Source: DATEOR01 sp046734455 (GTDB taxonomy: Bacteria; Actinomycetota; Thermoleophilia; Gaiellales; Gaiellaceae). Taken from it: DNA of 6,970 nt. The position numbers and the translations under genes are program-made. The notes under the pieces were generated by a model. It was not told the DNA's origin, did not search any database, and worked only from the letters and a program-made list of their open reading frames with translations. Positions 1-4,525 of this stretch are shown piece by piece (position 1 is the first letter of the stretch; each line of letters opens with the position of its first letter). Location: NCBI GenBank assembly GCA_046734455.1, contig JBKPRJ010000057.1:1-6970 (forward strand), written 5' to 3'.

Positions 1-179
1 GCTCCCTGCGCCACGAGCTCAAGGAGCAGGACCGCCAGGACCCCGACCTCGAGCGCCGCTTCAAGCGCCAGCAGAAGGAAGACGAGGAGCGCGCGAAGGC
101 AAGACGCGAGGAGGCCGACCGCCAGCAGTTCGAGACGGCCCTCGCCATCGCCAGGCCGCAGAGCGGCTTCAACTTCTAA
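1..179 (+). CDS. C-terminal part of a charged helical protein, probably phage-derived (partial)
   Basis: An open frame enters from the left edge (first whole codon at 3) and stops at TAA 177-179, giving 58 residues. They are dominated by Glu, Lys, Arg, Gln and Asp with almost no glycine or proline until the end, which suggests one long helix or coiled coil, followed by a short tail ending GFNF. No catalytic motif is visible. The stop lies only 12 bases before the next ATG, and that gene's ribosome binding site overlaps this stop, so the two were probably co-transcribed. The run of tiny tightly packed genes that follows suggests phage origin, but that is inference. I do not recognise the family; with the N-terminus missing it could be a structural, scaffold-like or regulatory protein. 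Confidence 0.6.
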   Translation, partial: SLRHELKEQDRQDPDLERRFKRQQKEDEERAKARREEADRQQFETALAIARPQSGFNF

Positions 180-191
180 GGAGGACAGAGC

Positions 192-458
192 ATGACCAGC
201 AAGCCCGCAAAGAGCCCCGGCAAGGTGAAGGCCCGCGAGGCAATTGTTGTTGTCGTCGGTGCGAGGCCGCCGGAGTTCCAGAAGCGCATCGTGCGCAATC
301 GCCATACCGGGAAGCTCGTCGAGGTCGAGTTGCACGAGCTTCTGCCGGTGGACGAGGGTGACCTCGGCCGACCCTATGCCTTCGCGCGCGGCGAGGAAGT
401 CGACGCCGACCATGAAGCCGTGCTCGATTGCCCAGGCGCCTTCGTGGCCGTCGATTGA
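192..458 (+). CDS. Small hypothetical protein, phage-like context
   Basis: This is an 88-residue protein starting at ATG 192. An excellent Shine-Dalgarno (AGGAGG, 179-184) lies seven bases upstream and overlaps the stop of the previous frame. The N-terminus is Lys/Ala/Pro-rich (about residues 1-16), followed by a short hydrophobic strand (IVVVVG) and then a mixed acidic region ending in a motif around ADHEAVLDCPGAF. There is no signal peptide and no membrane segment. The C-terminal pattern resembles short head- or connector-region proteins of actinobacteriophages, but I cannot assign a family. The spacing to both neighbours (12 and 13 bases) suggests one transcript. It is a credible gene because of its ribosome binding site and packing; its function is unknown. 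Confidence 0.7.
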   Translation: MTSKPAKSPGKVKAREAIVVVVGARPPEFQKRIVRNRHTGKLVEVELHELLPVDEGDLGRPYAFARGEEVDADHEAVLDCPGAFVAVD

Positions 459-471
459 GGAGGTGGCCTCA

Positions 472-576
472 GTGGCTCCGAAACCCAAGGTTCAGCCCTC
501 GCCCCGGATCGTCGGCCCGACCGTTCCAAATCAGCCGTCGCCGAAGACCATCCCGCCCGGGAAGCTGCCGAAGTGA
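472..576 (+). CDS. Tiny proline-rich protein (34 residues)
   Basis: A GTG at 472 is preceded by GAGGAGG (457-463) at a spacing of eight bases and opens a 34-codon frame ending at TGA 574-576. The product is rich in Pro and Lys (for example VAPKPKVQPSPR near the start and PPGKLPK at the end), with no hydrophobic core, so it is probably unstructured. Its stop overlaps the GTG of the HNH gene at 573 (GTGA), which suggests translational coupling. The same frame is open further upstream, back to an ATG at 244, but that would overlap the 192-458 gene completely. The internal GTG with its strong ribosome binding site is the better start. It could also serve only as a coupling leader for the downstream gene. 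Function unknown. Confidence 0.5.
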   Translation: MAPKPKVQPSPRIVGPTVPNQPSPKTIPPGKLPK

Positions 577-856
577 GCCGTGGAAGTACCTCTCGGCGAG
601 GGTACGGCTGGCAGCATCAGAAGGCCCGGAACCGCTGGGCCAAAGACGTAGCTCGAGGAGAGGTCTGCTGCGCGCGTTGCGGCGACTGGATCCTTCCGGG
701 CACGGCGTGGGACTTGGGACACGTCGACGGCGACAAACGCGCTACGCCGGGCCTGAGCACCGTTCATGCAACAGGTAAGCAGGAGCGCGGCAGGGCGCGG
801 CTAGCACCAACGCCAAGCGCAAGCGGCGACATCGGGTCACTTGGGTGTGGATGTGA
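573..856 (+). pseudogene. Broken HNH endonuclease gene (frameshift plus premature stop)
   Basis: From GTG 573 the frame reads as a phage-type HNH nuclease. It has RGYGWQHQKARNRW, then a zinc-binding CARCG, then PGTAWDLGHVDGDK, which carries the first HNH histidine. After base 737 the homology continues in another frame (positions 737-775) as TRYAGPEHRSCNR, the expected second half with the His-x-x-Cys-Asn-Arg signature, consistent with loss of one base near 738. That frame hits TAA at 776-778 and then continues with a family-like basic tail (AGARQGAASTNAKRKRRHR) to TGA 854-856. No single frame encodes a full domain. The unshifted frame runs to 959 as low-complexity sequence and should not be taken as a real C-terminus. 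There is no canonical slippery heptamer, so decay is more likely than programmed shifting. Intact relatives usually sit near phage terminase genes. Confidence 0.7.
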
Positions 857-917
857 CCGGGGGGCTGGGGGTCGCTCGAACCGCGCAAGAACCCCGGACT
901 CCTCGCTCGTCAGGAGA

Positions 918-955
918 TTTCTCCCTCCGTTCTCTCCCTCTCCCTTTCTCTCTCT
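918..955 (+). other. Polypyrimidine tract
   Basis: Thirty-eight bases consist of C and T with a single purine (G929), directly upstream of the start codon at 961. The stretch is not part of any convincing coding frame. It leaves the downstream gene without a classical Shine-Dalgarno. It may be a low-complexity scar or a site able to adopt unusual DNA structure. The tract itself is plain in the sequence; its role is unknown. Confidence 0.5.
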
Positions 956-960
956 GTGAG

Positions 961-1275
961 ATGAGCTACCCGAGGCCCTGCCCACGTTGCGGCGTCATGA
1001 CCGAAGAGACCGACTTCGGAATCGACGCGAGCAAGAAGACCGGGCGCAAGTCACATTGCAAGGCGTGCGATCGCGAACGTGCCAAGGCCTACTACGACGC
1101 CCACAAGGACGAGTTCTACGCGCGGCGGCAGGCGGTTCGCGAGGCCGAGCGGGAGGCTCAGCTCAAGGCGTTAGAGAAGCAGCAGCGTAAGCGGCTCGCT
1201 GCAGTGCGGGCCGCGCATGAAGAGGGTGTGCGCCGGCAGAAGGCGCTATTCGCTGAGTGGGGACTTAAGTTCTAG
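961..1275 (+). CDS. Small zinc-finger-like protein with coiled-coil tail, phage type
   Basis: The product has 104 residues. Two CxxC pairs (C7/C10 in PCPRCG and C33/C36 in HCKACDRERAKAYY) should form a treble-clef or zinc-ribbon module. The second pair, followed by a Lys/Arg/Tyr-rich helix, is typical of the N-terminal zinc module in many phage HNH or endonuclease VII-like proteins. Here no HNH core follows. Residues from about 45 onward are a long charged helix (Arg, Glu, Ala, Gln) ending GLKF. The frame is open upstream to a TTG at 841, but that extension is low complexity and crosses the polypyrimidine tract, so I chose ATG 961. Only a weak GTGAG lies before it. It lies behind the broken HNH gene, so it may be a truncated nuclease relative or a DNA-binding accessory. 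Function unproven. Confidence 0.68.
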   Translation: MSYPRPCPRCGVMTEETDFGIDASKKTGRKSHCKACDRERAKAYYDAHKDEFYARRQAVREAEREAQLKALEKQQRKRLAAVRAAHEEGVRRQKALFAEWGLKF

Positions 1276-1420
1276 TCCGGCGCCTCACTTCCGTGCGCCC
1301 GAGCAGCCGGGCGATGAGGGCCTTCCACCCGCCGGAAGCTCGTTTCCCCGGCGCCCACGCTGGCCTAGTGTTGCTGAAGCCGGCCACCATCAGGCCTTCA
1401 GATCCACCGTCGGCCTGGCC

Positions 1421-2152
1421 CTAGCCCATCTTGAGCGGATCGACATAGAGGGCCGAGATCGACAATGTCTCGTCCTTCTGAAGCCCCTCCGCCTTGAACC
1501 GGAACGCGACCGCAGTGACGCCACTCGGCGATGCGAGGGCAAGGATGTTCATGTAGATCGGCAGGATGACCGATGGCTGCCATTCACCGCCCGCCCGCAC
1601 CCTCGCGACCGTCAGGTGCTTTACGTGACCGTCGAGGTCTTCGTAAAGAACGTCGATCTTGAGCTGCGACTTGTCGTTCCCGCCCAGGTCTCTGACGAAG
1701 AAGCGGATGGTCGGGTTGTCGAGATTCACGCACATAGCAGGCGTTGCCGCTTGGGCGCCCTTCACGAACTGGAGTGAGTTCTCCGCCCCGCTGAAGGGGT
1801 CGGCGGAAGGTACGACAGTCGCCTGCTTGTTCAGCGTCCAGCCGTCGCTCGCCGCGAAATCGCCCTGCGGCGCGAGCACGTACGCCGCATCATCCCCCCA
1901 AGCTGCAAACAGCGACGACGGCTCGCCATACCCACAGTCGGCGCCGGCGAGGAGCTTCCCCGCCGTTGCCCACCGCCCGTGCGCGAGGAGATCGTCCAGC
2001 TTTTTCTGGATCGCAGACACTTGCTTCGAGACATCCGAGAGCTGCGTGTCGTCTCCCGCTGCATCGGCAGCAAACGCCCCGGTCGCCGCGCTCCCCGCGA
2101 GTACGAGGATGAAAATCGAAAGAACGAGAACGTTCTTGAGACTTCGGTTCAC
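1421..2152 (-). CDS. Secreted protein of unknown function (signal peptide, predicted beta-sandwich)
   Basis: With the GTG start at 2152 the product has 243 residues. The N-terminus is a classic Sec signal peptide: a basic start (NRSLKN), a hydrophobic core (residues 8-20) and a likely cut after AFA near residue 28. A short amphipathic helix follows (36-57, DVSKQVSAIQKKLDDLL). The rest alternates aromatic and hydrophobic residues in strand-like segments, including CGYGEPSSLFAAWGD (73-87), ICVNL-like AMCVNLDNPTIRFFVRD (139-155), VLYEDLDG (168-175) and a closing ISALYVDPLK. C73 and C141 could form a disulfide. I associate this layout with a recurrent family in Thermoleophilia, perhaps a carbohydrate-binding-like sandwich, but no function is known to me. 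An ATG lies 15 bases upstream (2167) with no ribosome binding site; AGGAG at 2160-2164 favours the GTG. Confidence 0.8.
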   Translation of the reverse strand: MNRSLKNVLVLSIFILVLAGSAATGAFAADAAGDDTQLSDVSKQVSAIQKKLDDLLAHGRWATAGKLLAGADCGYGEPSSLFAAWGDDAAYVLAPQGDFAASDGWTLNKQATVVPSADPFSGAENSLQFVKGAQAATPAMCVNLDNPTIRFFVRDLGGNDKSQLKIDVLYEDLDGHVKHLTVARVRAGGEWQPSVILPIYMNILALASPSGVTAVAFRFKAEGLQKDETLSISALYVDPLKMG

Positions 2153-2159
2153 GGCCGCA

Positions 2160-2164
2160 CTCCT
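2160..2164 (-). promoter_or_regulatory. Ribosome binding site deciding the start of the exported protein
   Basis: Read on the minus strand, AGGAG stands seven bases before the GTG at 2152 and lies just inside the alternative ATG at 2167. No comparable motif precedes that ATG, so this site argues for the shorter 243-residue product, whose signal peptide then begins directly with a short basic segment. Confidence 0.6.
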
Positions 2165-2185
2165 CATCCGCAGTTACACCCAAGC

Positions 2186-2205
2186 CGCTCGCGAAAAAAC
2201 GAGCG
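2186..2205 (-). other. Small hairpin in the leader of the exported-protein gene
   Basis: CGCTCG (2186-2191) pairs perfectly with CGAGCG (2200-2205) around an eight-base loop containing six A on the plus strand (six T on the coding minus strand). It lies in the presumed 5' leader, about 35 bases before the GTG start. It could be an RNA stability element or part of the larger folded leader. No T run follows it, so it is not a convincing terminator. Confidence 0.35.
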
Positions 2206-2263
2206 TTGTCTCAGGAAGCGCAATGACGCTCAGCGGCGAATCCCCCGTACGGGTGCAAGCACG

Positions 2264-2311
2264 CTCAAACCCTCGAATGAGGGATCGCGGTTTGGAGCTC
2301 GCGAACTCAAA
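2264..2311 (-). promoter_or_regulatory. Leader segment with mutually exclusive pairings
   Basis: On the plus strand the segment TTTGGAG (2291-2297) can pair with either of two flanking CTCAAA copies, at 2264-2269 and at 2306-2311, in each case around one bulged G. The upstream pairing extends to CAAACC/GGTTTG (2266-2271 with 2289-2294). A further stem, CCCTC/GAGGG (2270-2274 with 2279-2283, GAAT loop), competes for its inner bases. On the minus strand this lies 110-160 bases upstream of the exported-protein start. Such alternatives can act as an attenuator, but promoter position and conservation are unknown, so the regulatory role is inference. Confidence 0.3.
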
Positions 2312-2541
2312 TACTCCATCCGCTACCCGGGTCTTCCCGTTACATCAGCGCGGAGGCGGGCACTCCTTTCGATTCACACAACTGAGGAAGGGGTCAGATG
2401 AGCGGTCACACGTGTTCCCCGGGTAGCTGTTCCTGCGGGGAGAGCGGCTCCGGAAAGCGAGGCCTAGGCGAGCAAGGCGTTCGAGCTTCCGCCCCGGAGG
2501 CCGAAGGGACGGCGGCGTAGAGGAGCTTGTGGGATCCCAAA

Positions 2542-2571
2542 GAGAGAAGCCGCACAAAGGCGGCTTCTCTC
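2542..2571 (-). terminator. Strong 12-bp hairpin, terminator-like, member of a local repeat family
   Basis: GAGAGAAGCCGC (2542-2553) and GCGGCTTCTCTC (2560-2571) are perfect reverse complements around a six-base loop (ACAAAG on plus). It lies 89 bases past the stop of the minus-strand gene 2660-3028, where a terminator is expected. On that strand it is followed by a short run of three T. The left arm shares GAGAGAAGCC with the elements at 3431 and 3651, so it also belongs to a dispersed motif. The hairpin is certain. Terminator function is likely but not proven because the T run is short. Confidence 0.55.
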
Positions 2572-2659
2572 GAACGGGTAAACGGAGGTACCCGGCGAGG
2601 CTAAACGTCAGGCCTGCACCCCGCAAACCTCTCGATGTTCGCCTCGCGGAGAGTGCATG

Positions 2660-3028
2660 CTAGCTTTGCTCCGCCCGCGACCACCTGACGAGTGCCTCCG
2701 CGATTCGTTCGCACGAGCGCCGGCGGCTGAGGAACTCAGCAAGCGCAGCGGCGGCAAGCGCATTGGCAGGAATCGCCGTCAGAAGCGCAAGCACGGCCTG
2801 GCTCTCGCGGATGTCGACGTTTTTGGTTTCCTGGACGAAGCGAACGTGCCAGCGCAGCGCAGCTCGGTTGTACTTCTCAGAGTCTCCAGCAGAGAGGAGG
2901 AGCGTCAGCTCGAGTGCCTCGGCCAGACCCACGAAGTCAAGCTCGGAGGCGGCCGAAAGCGCTTCGGTGACGTTCTCGCGGTCGAGGGCTCGGCGAAAGC
3001 GCATGTAGGCCGAGCCCTGAGCGGTCAC
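2660..3028 (-). CDS. Small helical protein of unknown function
   Basis: The frame gives 122 residues from GTG 3028, or 114 from an internal ATG at 3004. The composition is clearly protein-like: almost all alpha-helical, with repeated Ala/Leu-rich amphipathic segments such as NVTEALSAASELDFVGLAEALELTLLL and SQAVLALLTAIP, a tryptophan-containing ALRWHVRF, and a basic C-terminus SRRRSCERIAEALVRW. There is no signal peptide and no long membrane segment, so it is probably cytosolic. I have the impression of a lineage-restricted family of unknown function in Gaiellales-like genomes, possibly a helical-repeat protein binding nucleic acid or protein. Neither candidate start has a strong ribosome binding site, so the N-terminus is uncertain. 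A terminator-like hairpin lies downstream and the gene appears monocistronic. Confidence 0.65.
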   Translation of the reverse strand: MTAQGSAYMRFRRALDRENVTEALSAASELDFVGLAEALELTLLLSAGDSEKYNRAALRWHVRFVQETKNVDIRESQAVLALLTAIPANALAAAALAEFLSRRRSCERIAEALVRWSRAEQS

Positions 3029-3065
3029 GAACCCATGTTCGCATGACGGTCAAGGAGATGCGGCG

Positions 3066-3180
3066 AGCGCGCCTAACTCTTACGCGGCAGGGCCGGTAGC
3101 CCCAAATCCCCGGGGTGAAGGCTTCAAGGCGGCGCCGCAGCCCCCTGGAGCATCCGGCCCTGCCTGCTGTAGATCGCGCG
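3066..3180 (+). promoter_or_regulatory. Degenerate c-di-AMP (ydaO-yuaA) riboswitch-like element, orphan
   Basis: Several landmarks of the ydaO-yuaA aptamer appear in the right order on the plus strand: a CGCCTAACTC block (family CGCTTAA) near 3070-3079; GGCAGGGCCGG (3086-3096), which pairs perfectly with CCGGCCCTGCC (3154-3164); CGGGGTGAAGG (3111-3121; family GGGGTGAA); and a closing GCTGTAGATCGCGCG in place of GCTAACCTCGTAGGCG. The GGGGGACCC block and the 3' GCTAACC are eroded. In Actinobacteria this riboswitch normally precedes cell-wall hydrolase genes, but no open frame with a credible start follows here. It may be a relic of a lost gene, a divergent functional copy, or a chance resemblance. 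The 11-bp stem is certain; the family assignment is tentative. Confidence 0.4.
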
Positions 3181-3341
3181 AACCGTGGTGCGCGTTACAG
3201 CCGCCCCGCTGAGCCGAAAGCGCCCTTCTCGCCTCGGGTATAGGGCGAATTCCCGTCCTTTGCCGCGGCTGTCAACTCTCTGTAAGCATCGACCGCAGGG
3301 TCTTCCAGCCGTCCCCTCGGCGTAATACGGTCGGCCACGGA

Positions 3342-3417
3342 GGCGGAGGAGGTCTCGTTTCCCAACGGGAATTCCCTCGGAACCGCAGCTCCGACAGTCC
3401 GGGAAACCTCCTCCGCC
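3342..3417. repeat. Long bulged inverted repeat
   Basis: GGCGGAGGAGGT (3342-3353) followed by TTCCC (3359-3363) pairs completely with GGGAAACCTCCTCCGCC (3401-3417), with only a five-base bulge (3354-3358) on the left arm. The loop contains a perfect palindrome GGGAATTCCC (3367-3376) and a short CGGA/TCCG pair. Seventeen paired bases in a region without a gene suggest a structured transcript or a miniature-element relic. No strand or function can be assigned. It lies just upstream (plus orientation) of the 3431 hairpin. Confidence 0.45.
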
Positions 3418-3430
3418 CCTCTCCTAGAAC

Positions 3431-3455
3431 CGAGAGAAGCCCGCCGAAGCGGGCT
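3431..3455 (-). terminator. Terminator-like hairpin with UUCG tetraloop, copy 1 of a 20-base repeat
   Basis: AGCCCGC (3438-3444) pairs with GCGGGCT (3449-3455). Read on the minus strand the loop is TTCG closed by C-G, the extra-stable cUUCGg tetraloop, and the stem is followed by a pyrimidine-rich TCTCTCGGTTCT tail, which makes a plausible minus-strand intrinsic terminator. No credible minus-strand gene lies immediately upstream, so the transcript it would end is unknown. The first 20 bases (3431-3450) recur exactly at 3651-3670. Confidence 0.4.
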
Positions 3456-3561
3456 CCCTTGCATGACAGGCCTATCTCGCTATGCTGAATGGGCGACGTC
3501 GAGTTGCCGCAGACTCGCTGTCGCGATTGTTCCGCCTGCGTGCCCGGGACATCTCTCTCAA

Positions 3562-3605
3562 GGGAGCGGCGGATGCAACCCTCGGATACGGCAGACGCCG
3601 CTCCC
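3562..3605. repeat. Inverted repeat, 10-bp perfect stem
   Basis: GGGAGCGGCG (3562-3571) and CGCCGCTCCC (3596-3605) are perfect reverse complements separated by 24 bases. It is followed by CCCCTCCC-TTTT-GGAGGCGGGG, which can form a second, imperfect stem. It lies in the gene-poor stretch between the two copies of the 20-base motif. It may be part of a structured RNA; function unknown. Confidence 0.4.
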
Positions 3606-3650
3606 CTCCCTTTTGGAGGCGGGGTGTTCGCAAGCGCCGCCCAACCAGAA

Positions 3651-3670
3651 CGAGAGAAGCCCGCCGAAGC
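3651..3670. repeat. Copy 2 of the 20-base motif, hairpin arm lost
   Basis: CGAGAGAAGCCCGCCGAAGC occurs here exactly as at 3431-3450, 220 bases away. In this copy the following bases are TCGGTT instead of GGGCTC, so the 7-bp stem of the first copy cannot form. The preceding AGAA is also similar in both. It looks like a duplicated element that has diverged on one side. Confidence 0.45.
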
Positions 3671-3883
3671 TCGGTTAGTCTCACGGCCGTATGCACGCCG
3701 TAGTCCGCCGCACCTTTCTCGCCCGCCCTCTACGGCCCGTCCTCTTTCCTCTGCTCCGCCGAACGGTTCGGCGCCGGGCGCGGAGCCAAATATCCGTCCA
3801 GGTCGACGGCAAGATGTGGAGCGGCAAGATCGAAGACCGACCCGGCTGGAAGCCTGAGCGGTAGGAACGAGAGGGCCGTCCGA

Positions 3884-3905
3884 GACCACACCGGGACCAC
3901 ACGGG
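3884..3905. repeat. Short tandem repeat, two 11-base units
   Basis: GACCACACCGG is directly followed by GACCACACGGG, differing at one position. Short GGGACCAC-type repeats are seen beside integration scars in some actinobacterial genomes, but no integrase or tRNA is present here, so an attachment-site reading is only speculative. Confidence 0.3.
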
Positions 3906-4047
3906 AACGGCATTTCACGACCTGCACGGCAGGGGCGAATCGCATGGTTGAGCCAAACCTGCATGGCTCCAAGGGCCTTTCGTTTCCCGGTGCAAAAGCG
4001 CCGAGACCCTTTCAAATTGTTGGAAAAAGCGCAAGCGAGCCGGCCGT

Positions 4048-4060
4048 TACGATTCGGCCC
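4048..4060 (+). promoter_or_regulatory. Candidate -10 element giving a leaderless transcript
   Basis: TACGAT (4048-4053) fits the TANNNT pattern and ends seven bases before the GTG at 4061, the distance expected if transcription starts on or next to the start codon. TTGGAA at 4020-4025 is a weak -35 candidate at a long 22-base spacing. No Shine-Dalgarno precedes the GTG, which agrees with leaderless translation, common in Actinobacteria. Tentative. Confidence 0.3.
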
Positions 4061-4525
4061 GTGAACCTCGGGCAGCCGACCGACCGCAAGCCGCCGTTCA
4101 AGTACTCGGCGTTCACCCGGGTCGGGTTCTCGGATACCGACGCGCAGGGGATCGTCTACTACGGGCGCTATCTCCCCTACTTCGACGACGCGCGGGTCGA
4201 GTACCTGCGCCACCTGAGCCTGCTCGACGCCGATCTCGGGAACTGCGAGTTCGTCATGCGTGCGTCCCACGTCCTCTACGAGGCGCCGGCGCGCTTCGAC
4301 GACCTCCTCGAGGTCTTCGTGCGGACGAAGCGGATCGGGAGCTCCAGCGTGACGCACGAGTACGCCGCCTACCGCGTGGACGACGATGCCCTCATGTGCA
4401 CGGCCGAGCAGGCGCTCGTCCTCGTCGACCTCGCAGAGCGCCGGCCGTTTCCCGTCCCGGACGACTACCGAGACCTGGTCGCGCGTTTTGAAGGCGCCGA
4501 TCTCGAGCTCGCCGTCCCGTCATGA
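4061..4525 (+). CDS. Acyl-CoA thioesterase, hotdog fold (4HBT/YbgC type)
   Basis: The product has 154 residues from GTG 4061, close to the usual 130-150 of the family. It should hydrolyse acyl- or aroyl-CoA thioesters in the cytosol. The N-terminal FTRVGFSDTDAQGIVYYGRYLPYFDDAR (from residue 18) is the signature: D27 matches the catalytic Asp of 4-hydroxybenzoyl-CoA thioesterase, and the following G-I-V-Y-Y and RY are conserved. The strands of the hotdog sheet follow (VMRASHVLYEAPARFDDLLEVFVRTKRIGSSS, then ALMCTAEQALVLVDL), with the usual closing RPFPVPDDYRDLVARFEG. The frame is open back to an ATG at 3944, but that 39-residue extension has no family resemblance. The stop overlaps the next start (ATGA). 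Substrate cannot be told from sequence. Confidence 0.88.
   Translation: MNLGQPTDRKPPFKYSAFTRVGFSDTDAQGIVYYGRYLPYFDDARVEYLRHLSLLDADLGNCEFVMRASHVLYEAPARFDDLLEVFVRTKRIGSSSVTHEYAAYRVDDDALMCTAEQALVLVDLAERRPFPVPDDYRDLVARFEGADLELAVPS

Larger units (their letters stand above)
2153..2659. other. Intergenic region between the two minus-strand hypothetical genes
   Basis: About 500 bases without a convincing gene. Both strands have open frames here, but their translations are Arg/Ser/Pro-rich and lack domain patterns, as expected for shadow frames in GC-rich DNA. The region holds the leader hairpins of the exported-protein gene and, further right, the strong inverted repeat at 2542-2571. It should contain the promoter of the exported-protein gene on the minus strand, but I see no hexamer pair good enough to mark. 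No tRNA-like cloverleaf was found. Confidence 0.5.
3029..4060. other. About 1 kb without a convincing gene, rich in inverted repeats
   Basis: Long frames exist on both strands (including a minus frame spanning 3272-4357), but their translations are Arg/Pro/Gly/Ser-rich with no domain signature. The longest also runs antisense over the well-supported thioesterase. What can be supported is a riboswitch-like element (3066-3180), a long bulged hairpin (3342-3417), a UUCG-loop hairpin (3438-3455), an exact 20-base repeat pair (3431 and 3651), another 10-bp stem (3562-3605), and a short tandem repeat (3884-3905). This looks like decayed or structural-RNA DNA rather than coding sequence. The promoter of the 4061-5444 operon should lie at its right end. 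Confidence 0.5.

Noticed and set aside
732..745. Programmed -1 frameshift in the HNH gene
   Set aside because: The codons GGC GAC AAA CGC do not form a canonical X-XXY-YYZ slippery heptamer, and the shifted frame meets a stop at 776-778 anyway.
857..959. C-terminal part of the unshifted HNH frame
   Set aside because: After the frameshift point the frame reads through low-complexity sequence and the polypyrimidine tract. It is an out-of-frame tail and not a domain.
1330..1353. Stem CGCCGG/CCGGCG as a terminator between the convergent genes at 1275 and 1421
   Set aside because: Only six pairs around a 12-base loop and no T run on either strand, so it is not distinguishable from chance in GC-rich DNA.
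1217..1777. Plus-strand frame opposite the secreted protein gene
   Set aside because: It lacks domain features, and the minus-strand frame has a signal peptide, a good ribosome binding site and a coherent fold pattern.
2381..2400. AAGGGGTCAGATGAGC as a transposon end or integration motif
   Set aside because: No matching inverted copy, target-site duplication or transposase is present in the window.
2345..2626. Minus-strand frame of 93 codons in the intergenic region
   Set aside because: It crosses the strong hairpin at 2542-2571, is rich in Arg, Pro and Ser, and has no ribosome binding site or recognisable motif.
3489..3857. Plus-strand frame of 122 codons
   Set aside because: Low-complexity Arg/Pro/Ser/Ala composition, no ribosome binding site, and it spans the inverted repeat and the 20-base repeat. 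Not convincing as a gene.
3881..4030. tRNA or attachment site in the region with GGGGCGAATCGC
   Set aside because: The T-loop-like string is imperfect and no acceptor, D or anticodon stems can be arranged around it.
3272..4357. Long minus-strand open frame of 361 codons
   Set aside because: Its translation is Arg/Gly/Pro/Ser-rich with no domain pattern, and it runs antisense through the well-supported thioesterase and over several hairpins. It is a GC-driven shadow frame.
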